A stretch of 8,845 nucleotides of DNA from an uncultured Oscillospiraceae bacterium (lineage in GTDB: Bacteria; Bacillota; Clostridia; Oscillospirales; Ruminococcaceae), in the NCBI GenBank assembly GCA_910577365.1, contig CAJTMU010000095.1:1-8845 (forward strand), read 5' to 3'. Numbering within the stretch: position 1 is the first letter of the stretch; each line of letters opens with the position of its first letter. The notes under the pieces are model-generated. The model was not told the origin of the DNA, searched no databases, and saw only the letters and a program-made list of their open reading frames with translations. Shown piece by piece: positions 1-6,903 of this stretch. The position numbers and the translations under genes are program-made.

Positions 1-1
1 T

Positions 2-1417
2 GGCTTTTCCACCGAGGACGGAGAGGTCATGCTTACGAGAGAGATCTCCGCAGACGGAAAAAGCTCCGCGAGGATAAACGGCAGAACAGCTACTGCCGCT
101 ATGCTCCGCGAGGTGGGCAGCCTGCTTGTGGATATCCACGGTCAGCATGAGAACCGCATACTTATGTCCAACGACAACCAGCGGGACATTCTGGACAGCT
201 ACGGAGATATCGGCGAGGCTCTGGAGGACTATCGCACGAAATTTCGCGATTTCTCCCGCGTTTCGAGAAGGCTGAAAACGCTGCGTGAGGAAAATGAGAA
301 CCGCGCTTTTAAGAGTGAAAGGCTCACCGCTGTTATAGAGGAACTGGAGGCGCTTAACCTTTCCAAGGGAGATGGAGAGCGTCTGGAAAGCGAATTGGAG
401 CGGTGCAGAAGCTCTGCAAGGATACGCGCGGCTCTGTACAACGCTTACGGCTGCCTTTATGCGGAGGAAAGCTCTGCGGCAACGGACATGCTGCGCGAAG
501 CGCGTAAGGCTCTGGAATCGGTTTCGGATGCCGAGCCTGCGGCAGGAGAGCTTGCACAGCGGCTTGATGAAATAATACCCGAGGCGGAGGATATCGCTTC
601 GGAAATAATCTCTTTGATGAGGGACGACGACGATTATCGCCGCGAGGAGCTTGCTGACCGCGTTTCCGCTATTAAACACGCTAAGCGCAGGTACAATATG
701 GACAGCGACGAGCTGGTTGACTATCTTGAGCAGTGCCGCGGGGAGCTTGCTGAGCTTGGCGGTATGGAGGACGAGATAGAGGAGCTTTCCGAGCGGAAGC
801 ATATTCTTGCCGAAGAGGTAAAGAGCCGCGCGGACAACATAACTGCGCTCAGAACCGCTGCAGCGGAAAAGCTGTCCGCGGAGATATGCGGGGAGCTGAG
901 TTTTCTTGCCATGCCGCAGGTGAAGATAGTTTTCGCCGTTAAGCCCGACAAAATAACCATAAATGGGCGCGATACGGTGGAAATGCTTATTTCGGCGAAC
1001 GCCGGCGAGGAACTGAAGCCGCTGAACAAGATAGCCAGCGGCGGCGAGCTGTCGCGAATAATGCTGGCGATAAAGAGCGTTCTCGCAGACAACGATGGTA
1101 TCCCGACGCTGATATTTGACGAGGTTGATGCGGGAATAAGCGGCAGAGCGGCTCAGAAGGTCGGGATAAAGCTGGCTGAAACCGCGCGTAAACGTCAGGT
1201 GCTGTGTATAACCCACCTTGCACAAATAGCTTCACGGGCGGACTGCCATCTTCTTATAGAAAAGCAGACTGACGGCGGTCGCACCTTTACCCATATTGAA
1301 AGGCTTGATTTTGAGGGGCGGAAATCCGAGCTTGCGAGGATAATTGACGGAGAAGGCAGTGAAAGCAGTCTTAAGGCGGCAGAGGAAATGCTGACGGAAG
1401 CGATGAAAAACGAATAA
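2..1417 (+). CDS. recN: DNA repair protein RecN, 5'-truncated by window edge
   Basis: SMC-like ABC ATPase that acts early in double-strand break repair and recombination. The reading frame is open from base 2, so the first ATG in frame (base 29) is internal; 471 residues are visible against about 550-570 for the family. The missing N-terminus would carry Walker A. Visible family features are the RecN block DIHGQHENRIL (about 140-170), a charged central coiled-coil region with a conserved-looking RRYN segment, the ABC signature SGGELS (1037-1054), Walker B LIFDE (1109-1123) followed by the D-loop DAGISG, and the H-loop ITHLAQIA with its His at 1214-1216. The coiled-coil arms are intact and no frameshift is seen. 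The gene ends in tandem TAA codons and is followed by a terminator, so it is the last gene of its transcript. Identification is secure from these motifs; only the truncation limits it. Confidence 0.97.
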   Translation, partial: GFSTEDGEVMLTREISADGKSSARINGRTATAAMLREVGSLLVDIHGQHENRILMSNDNQRDILDSYGDIGEALEDYRTKFRDFSRVSRRLKTLREENENRAFKSERLTAVIEELEALNLSKGDGERLESELERCRSSARIRAALYNAYGCLYAEESSAATDMLREARKALESVSDAEPAAGELAQRLDEIIPEAEDIASEIISLMRDDDDYRREELADRVSAIKHAKRRYNMDSDELVDYLEQCRGELAELGGMEDEIEELSERKHILAEEVKSRADNITALRTAAAEKLSAEICGELSFLAMPQVKIVFAVKPDKITINGRDTVEMLISANAGEELKPLNKIASGGELSRIMLAIKSVLADNDGIPTLIFDEVDAGISGRAAQKVGIKLAETARKRQVLCITHLAQIASRADCHLLIEKQTDGGRTFTHIERLDFEGRKSELARIIDGEGSESSLKAAEEMLTEAMKNE

Positions 1418-1432
1418 TAATTTAAAATATAC

Positions 1433-1463
1433 ATGCCGCGGTTGAAAAAATCGCGGTATTTTT
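1433..1463 (+). terminator. Intrinsic terminator of recN
   Basis: An 8-bp stem (ATGCCGCG at 1433-1440 with CGCGGTAT at 1452-1459, one G-U pair) closes an 11-nt loop and runs into a T-rich tract (TATTTTT, up to 1463). It starts 16 bases after the recN stop, so it very probably ends the recN transcript and separates it from the next gene set. Confidence 0.8.
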
Positions 1464-1880
1464 GTGATAATCAGCTTAACAGAGCGTGTTTACGGCAATC
1501 TGCGCTTCTGCTTGCGAAAAAATGCGGCTTAAAAAGTGGGAAATTTGGCTTAACCATACGGGTTTAGGTGCTGTAAATAATTGATTTTTCCAAGTTTGCA
1601 TTTAGAAGATAATAACTGTAAATCCTTTTGCAGTACGGTTTAACAATAGTTTCTGCCTGTTGAAACGTGCTGCCGCAGCTTAGGCTATATATAACATAAA
1701 ATCGCTCAACCATACTATCTGACAGCGCTTTTATAAGGCTTTAAAGCTTGTGAGGAAATTAATTAAGCTTCGTGTGGCTTGCTTTTATTTCAGTAATGTT
1801 ACAGAAAACTATTTTGCTTTTTTCATAAAGCTGTCACAATAATTGATTATAATAAAAGCACGATAAGGGAGGCAGTACAA
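1464..1880. other. Gene-free spacer between recN and the VTC-domain gene
   Basis: About 417 bases with no open frame that has a ribosome binding site and no RNA gene I recognise. Small repeats are visible: GGCTTAA at 1526-1532 and 1547-1553, AACCATAC at 1552-1559 and 1708-1715, and AAGCTT on either side of an AT-rich stretch near 1744-1770. These are short enough to be chance. The only likely functional elements are at the right end: a TATAAT box and the ribosome binding site of the next gene. Confidence 0.5.
1848..1853 (+). promoter_or_regulatory. Candidate -10 box for the VTC-domain gene
   Basis: A perfect TATAAT lies 27 bases before the start codon. No good -35 hexamer sits 16-18 bases upstream, and the TG just upstream is one base out of register for an extended -10. 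Either an activator is used or the promoter is weak. This is the best candidate start point for the VTC/DUF4956 transcript, since recN has its own terminator. Confidence 0.4.
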
Positions 1881-2621
1881 ATGGCGTACGGGAACACTTT
1901 CAAGCGCAGGGAAATGAAATATCTTCTTGATGAGCAAACGTACGCTGCGGTGCGTGAGGCTATTTCTCAATATATGACGGAGGACGGATACGGCAGACAC
2001 ACCATCTGTAATATTTATTGCGACAGCGACAACAACGACCTGATACGTGAGTCCCTTGAAAAGCCGTTTTATAAGGAAAAATTAAGGCTTCGCGCTTACG
2101 GAAACGCTGTGGAGGATGAGAGCGGCTGCTTCCTTGAAATAAAGAAAAAGTTTTACGGAGTGGTGTACAAGCGCAGAGTGAAGCTGCCCTACAAGGCGGC
2201 GCTGGATTATATTAACGGAGGTGAGCCTCCGGTTTATTCCCAGCAGATAGCTGAAATAGATTATCTTATACATAGGGCGATGGTAAAGCCGAAAATCGTT
2301 ATCTGCTATGATAGGAGAGCTTTTTTTGGAAACGAGGATCCGGAGTTTCGCGTTACATTTGATGGAAATATCCGCAGCCGCACCGACGACCTCGATCTGC
2401 GCTCGGGGGATTACGGTGAATTGCTGGAGGGTCAGCCGCGGCGCGTTATGGAGATAAAAGTGGCGCAGGCTGTGCCGCTGTGGATGGTGAAAATACTTTC
2501 GGAACTAAAGCTTTATTGCGGCTCTTTTTCAAAATACGGAAGCATCTACCGCTCCCGTTTTGCCGATATGACCTGTTCTGTTGACAATATTACGTCTGAA
2601 ACGGAGTTGTTTTATGTTTGA
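1881..2621 (+). CDS. VTC-domain (polyphosphate polymerase-like, triphosphate tunnel) protein
   Basis: A 246-residue soluble protein with the motif pattern of the VTC domain, a triphosphate tunnel metalloenzyme fold related to the polyphosphate-synthesising core of yeast Vtc4. In order: basic/acidic first strand RREMKY (9-14), KLRLRAY (67-73), EIKKK (86-90), KRRVKL (97-102), YDRRAF (143-148), FRVTFD (156-161), VMEIKV (189-194) and KYGSIYR near the end (218-224). These alternating Lys/Arg and Glu residues are what line the tunnel and bind the triphosphate and metal in the family. No membrane segment or signal peptide is seen. The ATG has an excellent site (AAGGGAGG at 1865-1872, 8-nt spacer). 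Its last 8 bases overlap the start of the DUF4956 gene, so the two are translationally coupled. Whether it makes polyphosphate, cleaves triphosphates or binds another phosphorylated ligand cannot be told from the sequence. Family call is firm, function is inferred. Confidence 0.9.
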   Translation: MAYGNTFKRREMKYLLDEQTYAAVREAISQYMTEDGYGRHTICNIYCDSDNNDLIRESLEKPFYKEKLRLRAYGNAVEDESGCFLEIKKKFYGVVYKRRVKLPYKAALDYINGGEPPVYSQQIAEIDYLIHRAMVKPKIVICYDRRAFFGNEDPEFRVTFDGNIRSRTDDLDLRSGDYGELLEGQPRRVMEIKVAQAVPLWMVKILSELKLYCGSFSKYGSIYRSRFADMTCSVDNITSETELFYV

Positions 2622-3291
2622 AAGTATAATAATTGAGCCAGAGGGGCTGACGGCGCAGTCGGCTATTGTGCTGACAGTTGCCTCGATTGCCCTCGGCGGT
2701 CTTGCGGCGGCGGTTTACCGTATTACAAACAGACGTCGGTATTCCAAAAATCTTATGGCTGCGCTGGTGATTCTGCCTGCATTGATTCAGGCGGTGATAA
2801 TGCTGGTCAACGGCTCGGTGGGTGCGGGAATAGCAGTAATGGGCGCGTTTAATCTGGTCAGATTTCGTTCTGCGCCGGGAAGCGCACGCGATATATGCTG
2901 CATTTTTTACGCGGTAGGTATAGGGCTTGCCACGGGAATGGGGTATTTAGGATTCGCGGCTGTCTATGCTGTGATAATAGGAGCGGTGCTGACAGCGTTG
3001 AGTTTTATTCCCTCTTTTGGCACAAAACGCACCGCAAAGCTTCTTAGAGTGCTTATTCCCGAAAATCTTGACTATACCGATTGCTTTAAGGATATTTTTG
3101 ACGAATATCTGACAAGCGTTTCCATGCTTCGTGCAAAAACATCAAATATGGGGACAATGTTTGATTTGAAATATGAGATAGTTCTGCGTGATGAGCTTAA
3201 AGAAAAAGAACTGCTGGACAAAATACGCACCAGAAACGGAAATCTGACGGTTTCCTGCGGTCTGCTTCCGGAAAATCATGAGGAGCTTTAA
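2614..3291 (+). CDS. DUF4956 domain-containing membrane protein
   Basis: A 225-residue integral membrane protein. About four hydrophobic segments occupy the first 135 residues (roughly 14-35, 46-65, 68-80 and 93-133, the last long enough for two). Basic residues (RITNRRRYSKN) lie between the first two, and a soluble C-terminal domain of about 90 residues ends in a mixed alpha/beta pattern. The central stretch with FNLVRFRSAPGS and GIGLATGMGYLG is what I recognise as DUF4956; it also resembles the Gly-rich membrane core of MgtC/SapB proteins, which is a suggestion only. I chose ATG 2614 over an upstream in-frame TTG at 2581 because GGAG (2603-2606) is 7 nt from it and the upstream option would extend into the preceding gene by 41 bases. 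The 8-base overlap with the VTC-domain gene is typical for this pair, so the products probably work together at the membrane. Molecular function unknown. Confidence 0.85.
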   Translation: MFESIIIEPEGLTAQSAIVLTVASIALGGLAAAVYRITNRRRYSKNLMAALVILPALIQAVIMLVNGSVGAGIAVMGAFNLVRFRSAPGSARDICCIFYAVGIGLATGMGYLGFAAVYAVIIGAVLTALSFIPSFGTKRTAKLLRVLIPENLDYTDCFKDIFDEYLTSVSMLRAKTSNMGTMFDLKYEIVLRDELKEKELLDKIRTRNGNLTVSCGLLPENHEEL

Positions 3292-3389
3292 AATGTTGGT
3301 TTATAGGTCAGACGCGGTTTAACCCAGCCATATAGCACTAAAGTCTGCGTTTGCGCGTAATTTCTCTAAGGACGGCGTGGAATGTCCAT

Positions 3390-3410
3390 TTTAAACAAAC
3401 CTCGTTTAAA
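3390..3410. repeat. Inverted repeat upstream of the Cthe_2159-type gene
   Basis: TTTAAAC (3390-3396) and GTTTAAA (3404-3410) form a perfect 7-bp inverted repeat with a 7-nt loop, 67 bases before the probable ATG. It could be a protein-binding site or part of the mRNA leader. It is AT-rich, so chance occurrence is possible. I see no clear promoter or terminator in the gap 3292-3440. Confidence 0.3.
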
Positions 3411-3440
3411 CACCCAAAAATATTAAGAACATATTTTCCG

Positions 3441-3480
3441 AAAGGAGGTATGCTCCCCATTGGGAGCAGTCACCGTTATG
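3441..3480 (+). promoter_or_regulatory. Ribosome binding site and hairpin that decide the start of the Cthe_2159-type gene
   Basis: A near-perfect Shine-Dalgarno, AAAGGAGGT (3441-3449), is followed at once by a perfect 7-bp hairpin: TGCTCCC (3451-3457), loop CATT, GGGAGCA (3462-3468). The in-frame ATG at 3478 is 28 nt from the site in linear distance but only about 10 nt if the hairpin is stacked out, which is a workable spacing. The alternative is the TTG at 3460, 11 nt from GGAGG, but it lies in the hairpin loop. The ATG at 3450 is out of frame and too close. Confidence 0.55.
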
Positions 3481-5385
3481 GATATGAGCTTCAAAAGGCT
3501 TGCGGCGCTTTGCTCGCTGGCAATAACGATAAATACCGGCTGCACGGATAATTTACACAGCAGCTCACAAAACAGTTATACTCCGCTTATAAACGGCGAG
3601 ACCGCTGAAAGCGGAACGGAAATTACACCGGAACGCGCCGAGGAATGCGACTATGCACCCGCAGATGAAGCTAATACCACGGTGGTATTTTCAGAGGGCA
3701 GAGCAAGTGTAAAGGGCAGTGGCGCAAATGTCAGCGGAAGCACCGTAACTCTTACTGAAACAGGCGTATACGAAATACGCGGCGAATGCTCCGACGGCAA
3801 AATAATAATAGAGGCGGACGATGAAAGCAGTGTAACTCTGCTGCTTAACGGGCTTAAGCTTACAAGCGCAGATGGAAGTGTTATAGACTGCGAAAACGCA
3901 GGTAAGCTGTTTATCACGCTTGCGGAAGGCTCGGAAAACGTTCTTTCGGACGCTGAAAGTTATGCTCTTTCCGATGATGAAACAGAGCCGGACGCCGCTG
4001 TGTTCTGCCGAAGCGATATGACGATAAATGGTAACGGCAGCCTAACGGTTAAGGGGCTTTATAACGACGGGATAAAATGCAAGGACGGTCTTAAGCTCTG
4101 CGGCGGTGAAATAACTGTAAACGCGGCAGGGGACGCGATAGTCGGAAAGGATTATCTTGTTGTTGCGGCGGGAGAGCTGAATATCAGCGCAGGTAAGGAC
4201 GGTTTGAAATCCTCCAACAACAAAAATGATTCGCTTGGGTATGTGCGTATCCAAGGGGGAGATATCTCTATTAAATCGCAAAATGACGCGGTTCAGGCGG
4301 AAACGGAGATTATTATAGACGGCGGAACTGTAAAGGCATTTTCGGGAGGCGGCGCGGCAGCAGTAGAGCGTTCTAATCAAAAAGATATCGGCGGCATGTG
4401 GGATAAGCAGTTTTTTAAGTTTGGAGGTTTTCATGACGATCCCGACACTCCCGACAAAGCGGCTGACAGCGAATCCTCGGAGAGCATGAAGGGACTTAAG
4501 GCGGGAACGGCTGTTACGATAAACGGCGGAGAGCTTGAGATAGACTCGGCTGACGACAGCATTCATTCAAACGGAACGGTGAGGATAAGCAATGGAGATA
4601 TCAGGCTGGCCTCCGGCGACGACGGTATTCACGCGGACAATAACGTGACCATAAGCGGCGGGGATATCTATATAGAAGATTCTTATGAGGGTATAGAGGG
4701 TATCAGCATAGACGTGTCGGGCGGTAATATCTCGGTTTTCGCATTTGATGACGGTCTGAACGCGGCTGGTGACGGAAATTATGGTGATGAATACTATATA
4801 AGCATCACCGGTGGAAATATTACTGTGAATGCTGACGGGGACGGACTGGACTCCAACGGAAGCATGGCGCTGAGCGGCGGCACACTGGTGATATTCGGTC
4901 CGACAACAGATATGAACGGGGCGCTGGACTACGACAGCTCTTTTGCGATAAGCGGGGGAACGCTGATAGCGCTTGGTTCCGCGGGAATGGCTCAGGTGCC
5001 CAGCACGCTTTCTCAGCCTTGCCTTGCAATAAATTCCGACGTTGAGTCAGGCAGCTCCATTGAGGTTCGTGACGAAGAGGGGAATGCGGTTCTTAGCGTA
5101 GAAACGCCTAAGCCTGCGCGGTCGCTTATTTTTTCTGCGGAGAATCTGTCCGAGGGCAGCGTATATGGGATATATGCCGATGGGGAACTGATTTTTGAGG
5201 TTACAGCTGGGGACGGAGTGAGCGGCAACGGTGCCGATGGCGGCTTTATCGGATTTGGAGGTCGCGGTGGTGGTACGTGGGCAGGTACGGATATACCCCC
5301 GAACGGATTTGGTCAGAATGGACCAGACGGATTGCCGCCCGACAGACCCGATGGTGGGCGGCTGCTTCCTGACAGGGCAGCGTAG
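3478..5385 (+). CDS. Secreted Cthe_2159-type carbohydrate-binding domain protein, probable lipoprotein
   Basis: About 635 residues (641 if TTG 3460 is used). The N-terminus has K6 R7, a hydrophobic stretch (LAALCSLAITI) and Cys22 after INTG, so it reads as a lipoprotein signal, although Asn at -3 is unusual. An acidic, Ser/Thr-rich linker follows. Most of the chain (about 65-520) is made of repeated short beta-strand turns such as GGEITVNAAGDAI, GGDISIKSQNDAV, GELEIDSADDSIHSNG, GDIRLASGDDGIHADN and DSYEGIEG. This is the signature of the Cthe_2159 family, whose Clostridium thermocellum member binds cellulose and acidic sugars and folds as a right-handed parallel beta-helix like pectate lyases. 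Regular Asp/Gly turns suggest calcium binding (inference). A small beta domain (about 520-580) and a Gly/Pro/Asp-rich tail of about 50 residues end the protein, with no sortase motif or SLH domain. It follows the VTC and DUF4956 genes in the same orientation after 186 bases. Substrate unknown. Confidence 0.85.
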   Translation: MDMSFKRLAALCSLAITINTGCTDNLHSSSQNSYTPLINGETAESGTEITPERAEECDYAPADEANTTVVFSEGRASVKGSGANVSGSTVTLTETGVYEIRGECSDGKIIIEADDESSVTLLLNGLKLTSADGSVIDCENAGKLFITLAEGSENVLSDAESYALSDDETEPDAAVFCRSDMTINGNGSLTVKGLYNDGIKCKDGLKLCGGEITVNAAGDAIVGKDYLVVAAGELNISAGKDGLKSSNNKNDSLGYVRIQGGDISIKSQNDAVQAETEIIIDGGTVKAFSGGGAAAVERSNQKDIGGMWDKQFFKFGGFHDDPDTPDKAADSESSESMKGLKAGTAVTINGGELEIDSADDSIHSNGTVRISNGDIRLASGDDGIHADNNVTISGGDIYIEDSYEGIEGISIDVSGGNISVFAFDDGLNAAGDGNYGDEYYISITGGNITVNADGDGLDSNGSMALSGGTLVIFGPTTDMNGALDYDSSFAISGGTLIALGSAGMAQVPSTLSQPCLAINSDVESGSSIEVRDEEGNAVLSVETPKPARSLIFSAENLSEGSVYGIYADGELIFEVTAGDGVSGNGADGGFIGFGGRGGGTWAGTDIPPNGFGQNGPDGLPPDRPDGGRLLPDRAA

Positions 5386-5410
5386 ATTTTCGTGTATTTG
5401 CTGCTGAGTC

Positions 5411-5447
5411 GGTATATGACTTATTTTAAGTAAGTTTATAAAATACC
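5411..5447 (+). terminator. Weak AU-rich stem-loop after the Cthe_2159-type gene
   Basis: Nested pairings GGTAT/ATACC (5411-5415 with 5443-5447) and ACTTA/TAAGT around a short loop lie 25 bases after the stop codon. There is no run of T after it, so it is at best a poor terminator. It is the only structure close enough to the gene end to fit that role. Confidence 0.25.
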
Positions 5448-5480
5448 ATAAGGCTTTTGTCAGTTTATAGAAAAAGTTAT

Positions 5481-5564
5481 TGCTGCAAAATGCTGTCACA
5501 GGAAATTTTTGAGAGACCCTAAGTCAATAATGCGGAGCGAAGCGGAATGTTACTGACTTATGCA
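5481..5564. repeat. Candidate interspersed repeat, copy A
   Basis: The stretch starting TGCTGTCACAGGAAATTTTT contains a GAGCGAAGCG core (5535-5544) inside an inverted repeat: TAAGTCA (5520-5526) pairs with TGACTTA (5553-5559), and the stem continues inward with one mismatch. A second stretch at 8535-8605 has the same order of elements (TGCT-TC, AGGAAATTTTT, AATAA-GC, GAAGCG). The two are similar but diverged, which suggests a small non-coding repeat family. Confidence 0.4.
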
Positions 5565-5638
5565 GGACGACGAAATATCAAATTTAATAAAATTTGTTTA
5601 GATCAACACTTTATATACAGACTGTAATTATTTTTATA

Positions 5639-5676
5639 ATTTCCCGTATAGCGAAAAATACCGTTGTACGGGAAAT
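5639..5676. ncRNA. Strong 15-bp hairpin of unknown role in the gap before the LacI-type gene
   Basis: ATTTCCCGTA (5639-5648) and TACGGGAAAT (5667-5676) are perfect reverse complements. The pairing continues inward for five more pairs (TAGCG with CGTTG, two G-U) to an 8-nt loop AAAAATAC. No T-run follows on the plus strand, and the minus strand has only an interrupted one, so a standard terminator is unlikely. It could be part of an untranslated RNA, an RNase site or a protein-binding palindrome. The rest of the gap 5386-5798 shows only AT-rich sequence and a small AT hairpin (5579-5596). Confidence 0.35.
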
Positions 5677-5798
5677 CTATGTTCCGGCAGTCAGCGAAAA
5701 CATGACTTAATGAATTTAACCACACGATTTTTGCAAAGTTTCTTTTGTTTAGGCAATAATAACCAAAAAAAATCTATAAAGTTTGTGAATAATGTTTC

Positions 5799-5827
5799 TT
5801 TACAAAATGGGAAAATTAACTTAAAAT
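5799..5827 (+). promoter_or_regulatory. Sigma-A promoter of the LacI-family regulator gene
   Basis: TTTACA (5799-5804), a 17-bp spacer and TAAAAT (5822-5827) give one mismatch per hexamer at ideal spacing. The start point would be near 5834, giving a leader of about 33 nt. An imperfect inverted repeat, TTTGTGAA (5782-5789) with TTTACAAA (5799-5806), overlaps the -35 box and could be an operator, for example for autoregulation. Confidence 0.6.
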
Positions 5828-5866
5828 AATAAGTAACAAAATTCATTATTGAAAGGAAAGCTGCAA

Positions 5867-6886
5867 ATGATCAAGAAAAATGTGACCATGAGCGATATCG
5901 CCAAGGTTATGAACGTCAGCACGGTTACGGTATCAAAGGCTTTGGGAGACCGTGACGGGGTAAGCTCTGATCTTCGTGAGCGCATAAAGCAGAAGGCAAC
6001 CGAAATGGGTTACAGAATGCATACGGGCACCCATGGCGCAAAGGACGGGCTGAATTATAATATAGGTATTGTGGTGGCGCGGCATTTTATCAGCGACGCT
6101 TCGGCTTTCTACTGGATAATGTACAGGTATATTGTCGAAATGCTTCAGAAGCAGAATTATTACGGAATGCTTGAAGTGGTGGACGACGTGCTGGACGGGC
6201 GCGGCGAGATACCGAACTCGGTTCTGGATAAAAGGGTGGACGGTCTGATCGTTCTCGGACAGTTTTCCGACGAATATATAAACAGACTTATGTCATACTA
6301 TATTCCGACGGTTTTTCTGGATTTTTACGGAAGCAGTGAGGAATCGGAAACGGTGCTTGCAGATAACTTTTACGGGGCGTATATGCTGACAAATCACCTC
6401 ATTTCATACGGTCACAGACGGATAGGTTTTCTTGGCAGCATAAGCAGTACATCAAGCATACAGGACAGATATCTGGGATACTATAAGGCTCTGTTGGAGC
6501 ACAGGATACCGCTTCGGCAGGACTGGCTCATAGGCGACCGCTCCAACGAAAGCGATATATTTCCCTCGTTCACACTGCCGCAGGATATGCCCACGGCGTT
6601 TGTCTGCAACTGTGACGAAACCGCATACAAGCTTGTAAATCAGCTTAAAGCCGCGGGTTATTCCATTCCCGACGACATATCGGTAGTAGGGTATGACAAT
6701 CATATTTACTCAACAATCTCCTCTCCAAGGCTCACCACTATCGACGTAAACAGCCGTGCTATGTCCGAGGAGGCTGTGAATATTATACTGCATAAAATCC
6801 GCGACGGAAGCTATAAGCGTGGCAGAACGCTGGTTACAGGAAAGCTGGTTAGGCGCGAGAGCGTTAAAAATCTCACTTTGGAGTAA
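5867..6886 (+). CDS. LacI/GalR-family transcriptional regulator
   Basis: A 339-residue DNA-binding regulator of normal family length. The N-terminal helix-turn-helix is clear (MSDIAKVMNVSTVTVSKAL, residues 8-26), followed by the usual ERIKQKATEMGYR helix. The sugar-binding periplasmic-protein-like domain starts at about residue 66 (NIGIVV) and shows VDGLIVLG, the GHRRIGFLG strand, AFVCNCDETA, the IPDDISVVGYDN core and SSPRLTTIDV. It ends with GKLVRRESV as expected. The linker between residues 50 and 63 (RMHTGTHGAKDG) lacks the common hinge-helix pattern (Pro-Asn...Ala-Arg-x-Leu), so contact with DNA may differ. ATG 5867 was chosen because AAAGGA (5852-5857) is 9 nt away; the in-frame TTG at 5849 has no site. 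No sugar-use or transport genes lie next to it, so the effector and targets cannot be named. Confidence 0.93.
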   Translation: MIKKNVTMSDIAKVMNVSTVTVSKALGDRDGVSSDLRERIKQKATEMGYRMHTGTHGAKDGLNYNIGIVVARHFISDASAFYWIMYRYIVEMLQKQNYYGMLEVVDDVLDGRGEIPNSVLDKRVDGLIVLGQFSDEYINRLMSYYIPTVFLDFYGSSEESETVLADNFYGAYMLTNHLISYGHRRIGFLGSISSTSSIQDRYLGYYKALLEHRIPLRQDWLIGDRSNESDIFPSFTLPQDMPTAFVCNCDETAYKLVNQLKAAGYSIPDDISVVGYDNHIYSTISSPRLTTIDVNSRAMSEEAVNIILHKIRDGSYKRGRTLVTGKLVRRESVKNLTLE

Positions 6887-6903
6887 AAAATGTGAAAAAT
6901 TGC

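Noticed and set aside
721..1092. Reverse-strand open frame of 123 codons inside recN
   Set aside because: Ser-rich, low-complexity antisense reading of a confirmed recN region.
1660..1691. Possible promoter TTGAAA ... TATATA in the recN-VTC spacer
   Set aside because: Spacing of 20 bp is too long, and the AT-rich context makes such matches common.
2581..2613. Upstream TTG start for the DUF4956 protein
   Set aside because: It would add 11 residues and extend the overlap to 41 bases without a suitable site; ATG 2614 has GGAG at 7 nt and the protein starts naturally there.
3351..3551. Small plus-strand frame overlapping the start of the Cthe_2159-type gene
   Set aside because: No ribosome binding site, non-ATG start, and its sequence resembles nothing; it spans the leader and signal-peptide region of the real gene in another frame.
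4042..4566. Reverse-strand open frame of 174 codons
   Set aside because: Lies wholly inside the Cthe_2159-type gene, which has family motifs throughout; the antisense product shows no recognisable domain.
5047..5499. Reverse-strand open frame of 150 codons
   Set aside because: Mostly antisense to the tail of the Cthe_2159-type gene, where Gly-rich coding sequence opens other frames; no domain seen.
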